Assembly: GCA_024693505.1 (NCBI GenBank)
Contig: JAILKU010000151.1
Span: 1 to 42,210, forward strand
Direction: 5' to 3'
From: Bacteroidaceae bacterium
Lineage (GTDB): Bacteria > Bacteroidota > Bacteroidia > Bacteroidales > Bacteroidaceae
DNA: 42,210 nucleotides
Shown: piece by piece, positions 16,101-23,520 of the stretch
How the letters are laid out: the number at the start of each line of letters is the position of its first letter
Numbering within the stretch: position 1 is the first letter of the stretch
Position numbers and translations under genes: made by a program
Notes under the pieces: model-generated
What the model saw: the letters and a program-made list of their open reading frames with translations, nothing else
Told to the model about the DNA's origin: nothing
The model's database searches: none

Positions 16101-17807
16101 GTAGATGAACAGCTCGCCGTCGTTGTTGTTGTTCTTGTTGGTCTGGAAGAGGCCGTTGTAGGAGACGGCATCGGGCATTTTGACATAGAACATGATGGTA
16201 TAGTCGGATGTGGCAGGTGAGCCCTCGGGACGCTGCATCAACAGTCCGCTGTTCTTGGGCATGAAGATGGCTCCGTCACCTGCCTCGGGCCCCTCTACTG
16301 CGGTTATGCCGGCTTCTTCGAGGCTCTCCAGCAGGGTAACGGAATGATTGCCTACGGTAAGCGGCTGCATCACAAATTTGTCGCTCTCGCCCTTCAGCAG
16401 GTTATTGGGGTCGTCGAACTTCCACTGGGCATCAGGTCCGCTGGAGACGACATCGGAAGAGGCCTTGAAGGTCTTCATGAGCGGGTCGGACATGTTGTCG
16501 TAGGAGTCGTAAGCCACCACTTCCACTCTGTATTCCGAATCCTTGGTCAAGCCGGTGATGGTGTAGCTCAGCTCGGAGGGCATGCCGGAATACAAGTAGA
16601 ACTGGGAGAAGATGAAGCGCTCGGAAACGCCCAGTCCGTCCTTGAAGATCCGCAACCTGTAGCGGAACACGCACTCGTCGTCGGTAGCCTGCGGGAAGGA
16701 GACAACTGCCTTTCCATCGACAAACTCCACGCCGATTTCCGCACTCTTGGTAAAGGCCGGTGCGGGCAGTCCGTTGCGCAGAGGCACATTGTCGGGGTTG
16801 TCCGCAGCATCGCGAATGTCGGCATACTCGAACATGGAACCGTCGAAGGGAGCCTTCAGCACCCAGCGCTTCTCGGGATTGATCTCCGTATTGCGGTAGG
16901 TATCAAAGCGCCTGATCTCGATATTGCCGTCCTCCATCTCGCTGACGATCATGCCCTCGGTGGCGTATGCAAAGTTCTCGGGATGAATGCCGGCTGCCAC
17001 AGCTCCCGGATGAATCTCGCCGTAGGTGGTACTGGCTGTGTTGATGGCGGTATAGTAGTTCTTGTGGGGCGAATCGGGGTTTGTGCCCTGATGGATGCTG
17101 CGCGGGTCGCCCAGGGGGTAGTGGCTGTGCCCGGCAAAGACCACGGCCTGGGGATACTTGTTCAGCACGCTGTTCAGGTCGGCCATTCCCCAGGTGCTGC
17201 CGTTCTCGAACTCGGGCCATGAGCCATAGACCGTCCACTGGGGCGGTACATGGGTGAAGACGAAGATGGGCTTGCCCGGACATTCGCTTGCGGCCTGGGT
17301 CAGCCAGGTATCCAGCTGCTTCCTGAGGTCGGCAGGATAGGCATTCGAGCCGGAGGTCATCATGCTGATGGTGATGAAGGGATAGCCCTTGATGACCTTG
17401 TACTGGTGAAGGGGGTAGGGCTCGCCGCCGTTGAAGACGCTCAGCCCGTTCTGGTAGTTGGACATGCCGCTGGCATTGCCGTGGTCGTGGTTGCCCATCA
17501 TGAAGAGCAGGTCGCCCACGGGATTCGTGTAGTTCGACTTGTCGTTGAAGACGCTCACCAGCATCTCGTACTGGTCGGCGCGCCCGGCATCGGCCAGGTC
17601 GCCGGCAATGGCCAAAGCATCGAGCTTGCCTTGGGAAGTGAGGTTCTTCAGTGCCTGCGGCACCTTAACCATAGCGCCCTCTCCAATTCCGTTGTCAAAA
17701 TGGATGTCGGAGATAACGCCAAACGTCAGGCGCTCGCTGTCCTGAGCCAGGGCACCCGTTCCAATCAGGCAGAATAGTGCTGCCAGGAGGGAAGTAATTT
17801 TTCTCAT
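13182..17807 (-). CDS. Giant secreted calcineurin-like phosphoesterase with LamG/BACON modules (copy 2)
   Basis: The 1541-residue paralogue of the protein at 3436-8067 has the same layout: signal peptide (1-21), metallophosphoesterase domain with ISDIH (D34, H36), GD, GNHDH, THVPP and GHSH motifs, FN3-like region, four LamG-like units and two BACON-like linkers. It ends in a GIYDLTGRK...GVYIIDG tail. The catalytic halves look about 90% identical by eye; the LamG units have diverged more. I start it at 17807 (MRKITSLLAALFCLIGTGAL) instead of the upstream in-frame ATG at 17888, because this places the signal peptide at the N terminus and matches copy 1. A TATATTTG -7 element lies 50 nt upstream. 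The arrangement, inverted to copy 1, implies duplication followed by inversion or insertion. Confidence 0.85.
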   Translation of the reverse strand: MRKITSLLAALFCLIGTGALAQDSERLTFGVISDIHFDNGIGEGAMVKVPQALKNLTSQGKLDALAIAGDLADAGRADQYEMLVSVFNDKSNYTNPVGDLLFMMGNHDHGNASGMSNYQNGLSVFNGGEPYPLHQYKVIKGYPFITISMMTSGSNAYPADLRKQLDTWLTQAASECPGKPIFVFTHVPPQWTVYGSWPEFENGSTWGMADLNSVLNKYPQAVVFAGHSHYPLGDPRSIHQGTNPDSPHKNYYTAINTASTTYGEIHPGAVAAGIHPENFAYATEGMIVSEMEDGNIEIRRFDTYRNTEINPEKRWVLKAPFDGSMFEYADIRDAADNPDNVPLRNGLPAPAFTKSAEIGVEFVDGKAVVSFPQATDDECVFRYRLRIFKDGLGVSERFIFSQFYLYSGMPSELSYTITGLTKDSEYRVEVVAYDSYDNMSDPLMKTFKASSDVVSSGPDAQWKFDDPNNLLKGESDKFVMQPLTVGNHSVTLLESLEEAGITAVEGPEAGDGAIFMPKNSGLLMQRPEGSPATSDYTIMFYVKMPDAVSYNGLFQTNKNNNNDGELFIYRNKIGMNAMGGYFSEIKDDTWYRIFMVYRNGVVNVYVNDERVLEHSGDIRWEIDPWGFYFLTDEDGEMSDTHVAELAFWERSISDNEIREACKLPPVEPTPFIALKTSNVKVVDNLEFKVTIESNTAFTFDLPDWIEGVDITPFMGTHDYTFRAQPMEYDGRREGVITVKAEGVEPQEIKIEQLYVGDETPEPLGWWTFDNPNSLMYEEIGFGGATMSPAFKGADGPEKTYDAEKAGITFVPGPTEGNGAVRVPSNSYLWVNTATGLADMSSYTILYDVMLNDLNGYKSMLQTNVKNTSDASFFFKNNQLGRGGNLGYYGDFQTDVWYRILFVVKDGCPTAYVNGVKLSESNSFVDYDVIHNDEFLLFADEDGEEGTVNVASIRFWDVPLSEDMAKKLGDPYSDVEQLFVVQTQNVRLFDNPEFSININSNVPFTFQLPDWIEALDIEPVQGEKDYIFRAQPLEQEGRREGVITIEAEDFDPIEVPIIQIKLGNEMPEPASVWTFDDANDLLAGTGIAILKPAYKNENGETEITDLETAEIQPTEGPLDGNGAIGMNAGSYLCLINNTGFAELKDFAIQFDIRPRTLQAPDALYQANFKNNMDAGLFINKGMVGRNTNGLGFHGELTYMKWHRIFFVVRQGNASVYIDGDKVGQSTSPNTMWSMYPEVLLFADESGEESYNELCELRFWDVPLSDEQVKSLGGVEQDWEDDPFDDPTGVWTFDDPNNLLAGTGTATLKGAKRGAEGPEVVDDLAAIGIVPIEGPSAGNGAVTVPLDSYLQMAHNEPDPSQTSFTFLMDIRPKLLKGFNVLLQTDPTNRRDGVLFTKDTQIGINVAGLGYAEGLIQDKWQRIVFVVNDCAMTGVYIDGQKVNGTQTPQTDYWSLRDVCYIFADENGEEGPVDIAELQFWNVAISSAQVKAMGAAGTKTGMQQIPISRKLPKGIYDLTGRKISTPKSKLTKGVYIIDGKAVLVE

Positions 17808-17857
17808 AATTACGTTGTTTAAGGTTTGGTTATGCTTGTTTTTTGTCTCTCTGAGCG

Positions 17858-17865
17858 CAAATATA
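17858..17865 (-). promoter_or_regulatory. -7 element upstream of phosphoesterase copy 2
   Basis: TATATTTG on the minus strand (17858-17865) fits TAnnTTTG. The nearest -33-like TTG (17882-17884) is only 16 nt away, shorter than usual. The start would be near 17851, about 44 nt before the ATG. Confidence 0.5.
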
Positions 17866-17943
17866 TACCTTTTTCCCGAAACAACCATATCAGAGAAGAA
17901 AAAAAATCTGTTAGGAAAAAAAGAAAGATAGAAGCGAGGCTTA

Positions 17944-17965
17944 TATTATGGAATAATCCATAATA
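17944..17965. promoter_or_regulatory. Perfect 9-bp palindrome, operator candidate
   Basis: TATTATGGA (17944-17952) and TCCATAATA (17957-17965) are perfect inverted arms around ATAA. It lies about 80 bp upstream of the phosphoesterase copy 2 -7 element and 36 bp past the LytTR regulator stop. No T-run follows on the minus strand, so an operator is more likely than a terminator. Confidence 0.4.
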
Positions 17966-18000
17966 AATAGTTGCCGGGGTGGGGCAGTGCAACAGTTTTA

Positions 18001-18735
18001 TTATTTTCCCAGGAATTTGGTGTCCAAATAGTCCTGGAAGGCTTCCTTGTACATGTCGCCGACGGGGAGATAGGTGTCGGCATCCATGATGACGCGGTTC
18101 TTGTTCACCTCTCGGATCTTGTCGAGGTTGATGATGTAGGAGCGGTGGATGCGCATGAAATTCCCCGGAAGCCGCTCTTCCATCTTCTTCATCGACAGGA
18201 GGCTGATGATGGGTTTTGCCTCGCCCTCGACCCACACCTTCAGATACTCACTCATGCCCTCAACATAGCGGATGTCGGGGATGCTGACTTTGACGATGCG
18301 ATAGTCGGTCTTCAGGAAGAGCGTGTTATCGGCGGGAAAACCGGCGACAGAAGGGCTGCTGACCGCAAGTGCGTTGTTCTCCAAACGCTCCTTCAGACGA
18401 TTTGCTGCCCGCTGGAAATCCTGCAGGCCGAAGGGTTTCAGCAGGTAGTCCACGGCATTGACGCGGAAGCCCTCGACGGCATATTCCGAGTAGGCGGTGG
18501 TAAAGACGACGAGGGGCGGCACGGCAAGCGACTTCACGAAGTCCATACCGTTGAGGTCGGGCATGTTGATGTCGCAGAAAATGGCATCGGCCGTGTCGTG
18601 TTCCAGGAAAGCACGGGCCTCCAAGGCACTCTGGCACTGGGCGGCGAGCTGGAGGAACGGCACTTTGCTGATATAGGCAACGATTTGTTGCAGAGCCAGC
18701 GGCTCATCATCGATGGCGAGACAGCGTATCATCAT
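18001..18735 (-). CDS. LytTR-family response regulator
   Basis: The 244-residue regulator has a receiver domain (about 3-120) with acidic pocket DDE (9-11), phospho-acceptor Asp55 in CDINMPDLNGM, a TT pair in VFTTAYS and LLKPF with the conserved Lys. A C-terminal LytTR DNA-binding domain (about 140-240) contains MSEYLKVWVE and MRIHRSYIINLDKI. It would bind promoter DNA after phosphorylation by the kinase encoded just upstream. The start is set at the ATG at 18735, which overlaps the kinase stop as ATGA; a longer in-frame ORF reaching 18924 would be antisense-quality sequence inside the kinase gene. The tight overlap makes translational coupling with the kinase likely. Confidence 0.9.
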   Translation of the reverse strand: MMIRCLAIDDEPLALQQIVAYISKVPFLQLAAQCQSALEARAFLEHDTADAIFCDINMPDLNGMDFVKSLAVPPLVVFTTAYSEYAVEGFRVNAVDYLLKPFGLQDFQRAANRLKERLENNALAVSSPSVAGFPADNTLFLKTDYRIVKVSIPDIRYVEGMSEYLKVWVEGEAKPIISLLSMKKMEERLPGNFMRIHRSYIINLDKIREVNKNRVIMDADTYLPVGDMYKEAFQDYLDTKFLGK

Positions 18736-19892
18736 AATGGTATGTTGAGTTGGACACAATAAGTATTTGCTTCGTCCTTGATATTGAGCGAATAGCGGTT
18801 GTCGTAAAGCAGATTGAGACGCTTGCGGACGTTGTCGAGCCCCACTCCGCCTTTCGTTCCCGCCGAGCCGCCGCCGACCTGCAGACGTTCCTCGTTGGAT
18901 TTCTCTGATTTGGAGTTCCGGCACAAGAACCGAAGTTTGTCGCCCTCTACCACGACTTTTGCCTCGATGAACGAATCGTGCTGATAAGAGACGCCGTGCT
19001 TGAAGGCATTCTCGATGAAGGTGATGAGAATCAGCGGGGGAATCTGTCGGTCGGGCACTTCTGAGGGCAGGTCGAGGGTGATGCGCACCTTGTCGGTATA
19101 ACGCAACTGCATCAGTGTGACGTAGTGGCGGATGAAGTCCATCTCGCGAGAGAGCGGCACACCCTGCTTGTTGCCCTCGTAGAGCACGAAGCGCATCATC
19201 TTTGACAGTTCCAGGATGGTGTACTTTGCCTTCTCGGGGTCGATATCGACGAGGGCATGGATGTTGTTGAGCGTGTTCATGAAGAAGTGCGGGTTGATCT
19301 GGTAGCGCAGGTACTCCAGCTGCTGCTCCAGGTTTTGCCGCTCCAGTTCGGCCAACCGCTTGCGGTCGTCGCGCGTCTTGAAGTAGTATTTGATGCCAAG
19401 GTTGGCACCAAGTATCAAAATAATCAGGACGATGGCCATGATGTCGCGCTCGCCGATAAAGGGAGGAGGCATGAGTCGTTCGTCATGGGGTGGTCGGGGC
19501 ATCATTCCCGGCGTGCCGTCGTCAACCCTGAGTCTTTCTGCTCGTTCCATAGGCGGCCTATCGCCCATCGGCTTTTCGACAGGCGGACGGCTATTGCACT
19601 GGTAAAGCGAGAACGCGGCAATGATAACGGCCACGATGGAGAAATACGCTGCGCGCCTGTGCCGATGTATCAACAGCGGCGCCAGCAGGAAGTTATGGAC
19701 GAGGAACAGTACGAGATAGATGGCAAACTTAGGCCAAACGACAAAGGCCTTTGTCCACTCGAAAGTGATGCTCGGGTCGCTGACGGAGCGCACATACAGG
19801 CTCAGCAGTGGGGCCACAAAAAGCAAGCTCCACACAATCAAGTAGATGATATTCTCCTGACGCGACTGCTTCATCGGGTGTATTCTTATCAT
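18732..19892 (-). CDS. LytS/YehU-type membrane sensor histidine kinase
   Basis: The 386-residue kinase has four predicted membrane helices (about 15-35, 48-74, 81-98, 150-170). A coiled linker (175-195) and the His_kinase domain follow, with phospho-acceptor His202 in QINPHFFMNTLNNIH, N-box FIENAFKHG (about 292-300) and G-box GGVGLDNVRKRL. Between helices 3 and 4 is a ~50-residue loop (about 100-149) rich in Pro, Arg and Met (VEKPMGDRPPMER, PGMMPRPPH), predicted to face the periplasm. It is an unusual, probably sensory insertion. The gene lies 99 nt downstream of the beta-helix protein with no promoter seen in between, and overlaps the regulator by 4 nt. I infer one signalling operon with the two secreted proteins upstream. 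Confidence 0.88.
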   Translation of the reverse strand: MIRIHPMKQSRQENIIYLIVWSLLFVAPLLSLYVRSVSDPSITFEWTKAFVVWPKFAIYLVLFLVHNFLLAPLLIHRHRRAAYFSIVAVIIAAFSLYQCNSRPPVEKPMGDRPPMERAERLRVDDGTPGMMPRPPHDERLMPPPFIGERDIMAIVLIILILGANLGIKYYFKTRDDRKRLAELERQNLEQQLEYLRYQINPHFFMNTLNNIHALVDIDPEKAKYTILELSKMMRFVLYEGNKQGVPLSREMDFIRHYVTLMQLRYTDKVRITLDLPSEVPDRQIPPLILITFIENAFKHGVSYQHDSFIEAKVVVEGDKLRFLCRNSKSEKSNEERLQVGGGSAGTKGGVGLDNVRKRLNLLYDNRYSLNIKDEANTYCVQLNIPL

Positions 19893-19991
19893 ATATAATA
19901 ACGCAAGAATCAGAAAAATATTGTCTTAGCTCCAGACTGGTCCTTCTTTGCTGCTGTCAGGGTAGCCGTCCTGCCCCGTTGGTGGACTGCC

Positions 19992-21857
19992 TTATCTTCC
20001 CGAATAACTTGTAGCGGCCTTGCATGATGCTGATGATGAACCGATGGTTACGGTATAACTACTGCCCGAGTTCAGGCCTGCGCAGCTGAGCAGGAAACTG
20101 AATCCGGAACCGCCCTGGCCGCCCTGGCCTCCGCCACCAGGTCCGCCTGGTGCACGGAAACCGCCGCCAGAAGAGGGTGAGTAGCCTGCGGGTATGGTGA
20201 ACGAAGCCAGCTCGGTCGAGCCGTTCTTGATGGCGACGGCCGTTCCTGACGAATAGGTGGAACTGCTGGTGCTGAGTACACACTGCGAACCTGTAGTCGT
20301 GGTGACGGCGTTATTCCCTGCACCGATGCCGAGCACCGTGCCGCCTGTGATATAGAGGTAGTAACGCTCTGCTGCGTCCAGTCCGCACTCAGCGCCACCG
20401 GCACCACAGGCGATGACCGTTCCGCCGGAGATATACATGTTCCCGTTGCTGTCGATGCCGTCGTTTCCGTTGCTGACACCTGTCGTGGCGCCGCCTTTAA
20501 GGTACATGTGACTAGCTGAGTTGATGGCGTCGTCAGATGAGCTGAAAGCATAAACCGTACCATCGGTGATGGTCAGCGTTCCCTTGGTCTCGATGGCTTC
20601 GTGCCTGGACGACGTGGCCTTGACGCTGCCGCCGCTGACGGTCATGTTGCCGTCGGCCTTGATGGCCTTGGGCTGAGCCTTGCTACTGCTATAGGAGTAG
20701 GTATTGCCCGAAGTGGTCGCCTCGATTGTTCCGCCAGTGATGGTCAGTGTACCGTCGGCCTTGATGCACTTGCCGCCCGTACCGGTAGAGTTCAGCGTAA
20801 TGGTCCCGCCGCTGATGGTCATGTTCCCGTCGCTCTTCAGTCCGGCACAGCCCTTGGCATCGCGGTCGTCGCTGTCGTAGGTTCCGTTGCCGGTGGTCTT
20901 CACGGTGATCTCGCCATCGCTGATTCTGAGGTCTCCCTCGCTCTTGATGCCTTTTGCCGCTTCGGCGGTGACGGTGATGTTCAGTGTGCCACCCTCGAGA
21001 TAGATGTTGCCAGAGTCTTCATCCTCGTGGTTTGTGGTCTCGCCAGTGGATGTTGTGCCGCCCAGGTCGCACTGAATGCCGTTGTCTCCCACACCGCTGA
21101 TGGTGACGGTGCCGCTCGTCATCAGGAAGTCCTCCTCGCAGTTGATGCCGTCTCCCACGGCCTTGGTGATGTTCAGCGTCAGGTTTTTCACGGTGATATA
21201 GTCGCCGCTCTTGATGGCGTGTTTGGTGTTACCCGCGACGTTGAGTGTGCCCTTGCCCTGAAACTGAATCTGGCCCTTGCTGTAGAGGCAGGCCTTCTGC
21301 GAGCCATTGGCACCGTCGGTCAGGGTGTTCTCCGTGCCGCTCTTGGCACTGACCTGGATGCGTTTGCCGTTAGTGATGTTGATGGCGGCACCTGAGGGGT
21401 TCGTCATTGTCAGTCCGGCCAGCGATACAGTGCATTTGTAGGAGCCGCCCAAATTGAATGAGCCGTCGGCGGTCGAGCCGATGAGTACGTAGGTGATCTC
21501 GTCGCCGTCGATGGCATCGGTATTGCCCTGCGTGATGGTGACGTGAGCGCCGCTGGCAGTGGCATCCACATACTGCGCTACGTTGCCTGCCACATAGACA
21601 GTAGCCGACGAGGTGGTGTATTCCACGCTGACGAGATTGTTGGTCACTTCACTATTGTCCACAGTCATCTCATCGATGTCGGCCAACGTAAAGGTCTTGC
21701 CCATAATGGTCACTGTCTGCCCGTTGGCGTAGGTCATCTCACCCGTCTCTGTGGCAGGAAACTGATAAGTGACGCTGCCCACCTTGACGTTCAGTGTCTG
21801 GCCCGAGGCTGCTATCGTCAGCACAAGGGCTATTATATATAATAATGTACGTCTCAT
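19992..21857 (-). CDS. Cthe_2159-type beta-helix carbohydrate-binding-domain protein (DUF4353)
   Basis: The 621-residue exported protein has a signal peptide (1-18). An N-terminal ~55-residue module (VTYQFPATETGEMTYANGQT, then FTLADIDEM) is followed by a long run of short beta-helix turns (about 110-520) with repeats such as KAIKADGNMTVSGGSVKATS, SDGNMTISGGTI and NDGIDSNGNMYISGG. This is the signature of the Cthe_2159 family, right-handed beta-helices reported to bind acidic polysaccharide and calcium. A Gly/Pro-rich segment (about 562-582, GGGFRAPGGPGGGGQGGQGG) and a ~35-residue end follow. It likely sits on the cell surface. Its ATG overlaps the stop of the small secreted protein by 4 nt, and the LytS/LytTR pair follows, so it is probably made and regulated with them. 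Confidence 0.85.
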   Translation of the reverse strand: MRRTLLYIIALVLTIAASGQTLNVKVGSVTYQFPATETGEMTYANGQTVTIMGKTFTLADIDEMTVDNSEVTNNLVSVEYTTSSATVYVAGNVAQYVDATASGAHVTITQGNTDAIDGDEITYVLIGSTADGSFNLGGSYKCTVSLAGLTMTNPSGAAINITNGKRIQVSAKSGTENTLTDGANGSQKACLYSKGQIQFQGKGTLNVAGNTKHAIKSGDYITVKNLTLNITKAVGDGINCEEDFLMTSGTVTISGVGDNGIQCDLGGTTSTGETTNHEDEDSGNIYLEGGTLNITVTAEAAKGIKSEGDLRISDGEITVKTTGNGTYDSDDRDAKGCAGLKSDGNMTISGGTITLNSTGTGGKCIKADGTLTITGGTIEATTSGNTYSYSSSKAQPKAIKADGNMTVSGGSVKATSSRHEAIETKGTLTITDGTVYAFSSSDDAINSASHMYLKGGATTGVSNGNDGIDSNGNMYISGGTVIACGAGGAECGLDAAERYYLYITGGTVLGIGAGNNAVTTTTGSQCVLSTSSSTYSSGTAVAIKNGSTELASFTIPAGYSPSSGGGFRAPGGPGGGGQGGQGGSGFSFLLSCAGLNSGSSYTVTIGSSSASCKAATSYSGR

Positions 21858-22228
21858 TTTACCACTATTTTATAAGTTCTGTTCTTCGTCTTAACGATGT
21901 ACACGCCCCTTCTCATCTGCTCCTTGGTGACTTTATGTCCCTGCAGGTTGAAAATGTCGGTGGCTTCATCGATGTCGGCTCTGGTGATTTCCTCAATGCC
22001 TGTTGTCGATTCGCCTGTTGTCGAGAAGTACATCTTGTTCAGGTTTGAGAGGGTAAACGACTGCGAACCAGCCGTCAGTGTAGTGCCGTTGATGCTGATG
22101 CTCAGCGATGATACGGGTACTGAGACCTTTGCCCCGTCCGTCGTCTCAAAGGTCAGGTAGTTATAGTCTGCGGCCTGCGCCGTCAATGCTCCTACCAGGG
22201 TTATCAGTATTAAAATGGTTTTCTTCAT
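21854..22228 (-). CDS. Small secreted protein with C-terminal tail
   Basis: The 124-residue protein has a signal peptide (1-19). A ~60-residue beta module follows (LTFETTDGAKVSVPVSSLSI, NGTTLTAG, FTLSNLNKMYFS), and the protein ends in a typical Bacteroidales tail: IFNLQGHKVTKEQMRRGVYI ... YKIVVK. The module resembles the N-terminal part of the beta-helix protein encoded immediately downstream, with the shared pattern FTLxxLxxM. Its function is unknown; it may be a minimal surface or secreted partner of that protein. It is the first gene of the operon: the promoter at 22268-22300 lies about 40 nt upstream, and its stop overlaps the next ATG. Confidence 0.8.
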   Translation of the reverse strand: MKKTILILITLVGALTAQAADYNYLTFETTDGAKVSVPVSSLSISINGTTLTAGSQSFTLSNLNKMYFSTTGESTTGIEEITRADIDEATDIFNLQGHKVTKEQMRRGVYIVKTKNRTYKIVVK

Positions 22229-22267
22229 AAAGCTGATTTGTTTTTATAGTGAATCCTAAATTTGCCA

Positions 22268-22300
22268 CAAAGATACGGCTTTTGCTGTCAAAGCGCCAAA
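22268..22300 (-). promoter_or_regulatory. Promoter of the secreted protein / LytSR operon
   Basis: On the minus strand TTTG (22297-22300), 21 nt and TATCTTTG (22268-22275) match the Bacteroidetes consensus. The start is predicted near 22261, with a 33-nt leader before ATG 22228. Confidence 0.7.
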
Positions 22301-22442
22301 TCTTTTCAACGAAACGCCCGTTTCGTTCAGCAAACTATCACAGTGCCCTGGTAGGCAAGCGTCTGTTTCTCCTGTTTCTATCGGATAGAAAGGAGGATAT
22401 GTCCTGTAAATTTGTCGGCTTTATGCCTAAACACAGAATTGG

Positions 22443-23423
22443 CTACGGCTCCAGTTCAGCGGCGTCCCAAAGTTCAACGGCATCCCAGCCGTAGTCCTGG
22501 AGGTAGCGGATGGGGAGGTTGTGGCGTCGGATGTATTGGCGGAGTTGTTCCTGGCGTACGGTTTCGCGCACGTCCTTATTGGCGTGCATGCTCTGGAATA
22601 TATCGTAGTGAGGGCCGAAGATCTTCTCGGCACTGGGCGTAAAGCCTGCTCCGTCGGTGGTCTGATCGAAGGAGTATACGGCGGGGTTGCCATTGGTCTG
22701 CTGAAGGGTCATCAGGCCCGAGTGGTTGCCGCCGGAAACGGTCTTGAGCGTATCGCCAGCCACGTTGTACCAAAACACCCAGCAGTCCAACCATACGCGT
22801 GCCAAAGCTGTGTCGTTCTCTGCGGCTGGTGCCTCAGTATCTTCCGGCAGTTCGGTTGAGACAATCATGAGCGAGGGGATGCAGAGCTCGCCCTGCAGGT
22901 ATTGGGGCGCAATCTTCCTGATGAGATAGTCGCTTATGGCATCGCGCCGCGCCTGCTCCTTGCGGTTGAGGTCGATGTGACGGATGCAGTCAGCCTTGTG
23001 CCCGTCGAAGTCCGACATCAGCCACTGCCCATCCACTTTCTCCATCAAGAGGGTGTGCTGCTCTATGTCGCTCTCCTCGTCGAACGACCCGTCTTCCCAT
23101 TGTTGCCGCACATTGACGGTGGCCGTGGCATGAGTGGGGTCGGTACGCTCCACCTTCACCACCTCAAAGTCGGCTATTGTGCCGCCGTTGCCTGTCACGA
23201 AGTAGTATAGCCATTCGTGGTCCATCGCCTCGTGTTCGGGCAGGTTGAACATTGTGTCTAAGACGGCGTAGAAGTCGGTGGTCATATAGTCTTTCGAGCG
23301 TTCCAACAGTACGTGGTCGGGAATGTACTGGCAGAGCTCTGTTGCGCGCTGGCGCAACTGTTCCTCTGTGTTGTTGCAGGCCACCAGCAAAAGGGAAAGC
23401 AACATAAAAGTTTTATAATTCAT
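22443..23423 (-). CDS. Lipoprotein of unknown function
   Basis: The 326-residue protein has a lipoprotein signal ending LLLVAC (Cys16), so it is probably membrane-anchored. Its first half contains a DUF4878/NTF2-like pattern: residues about 85-140 alternate VTGNGGTIADFEVVKVE, ATATVNVRQQW and EKVDGQWLMSDF, as in small cone-shaped folds of that group. The second half (about 150-326) has no match I know; it is rich in Trp and Asp and ends in an acidic WDAAELEP. The start codon at 23423 lies inside a copy of the AT-rich dispersed repeat; an internal ATG at 23405 would leave a very short signal peptide. It is downstream of dnaG by about 100 nt and may be transcribed with it. Confidence 0.7.
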   Translation of the reverse strand: MNYKTFMLLSLLLVACNNTEEQLRQRATELCQYIPDHVLLERSKDYMTTDFYAVLDTMFNLPEHEAMDHEWLYYFVTGNGGTIADFEVVKVERTDPTHATATVNVRQQWEDGSFDEESDIEQHTLLMEKVDGQWLMSDFDGHKADCIRHIDLNRKEQARRDAISDYLIRKIAPQYLQGELCIPSLMIVSTELPEDTEAPAAENDTALARVWLDCWVFWYNVAGDTLKTVSGGNHSGLMTLQQTNGNPAVYSFDQTTDGAGFTPSAEKIFGPHYDIFQSMHANKDVRETVRQEQLRQYIRRHNLPIRYLQDYGWDAVELWDAAELEP

Positions 23424-23520
23424 AATGCATAATTGAGTTCAAAAGTTCAAGGGTTCAAGAGCTCAAGGGATCAATAGATGAGTTGCGCTCGCTGCTCTAG
23501 GCTTTCAAAAAGCTTGGGGG

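Noticed and set aside
13752..16220. Two long plus-strand frames (358 and 453 codons) opposite phosphoesterase copy 2
   Set aside because: They are antisense shadows caused by the GC-biased third positions of the real gene; the translations are Val/His/Gly-rich without domains.
17808..17888. N-terminal extension of phosphoesterase copy 2 to an ATG at 17888
   Set aside because: It would bury the signal peptide and run over the -7 promoter element; copy 1 has no such extension.
18736..18924. N-terminal extension of the LytTR regulator
   Set aside because: The added residues come from the end of the kinase gene in another frame and precede a perfect receiver-domain start at the ATGA overlap.
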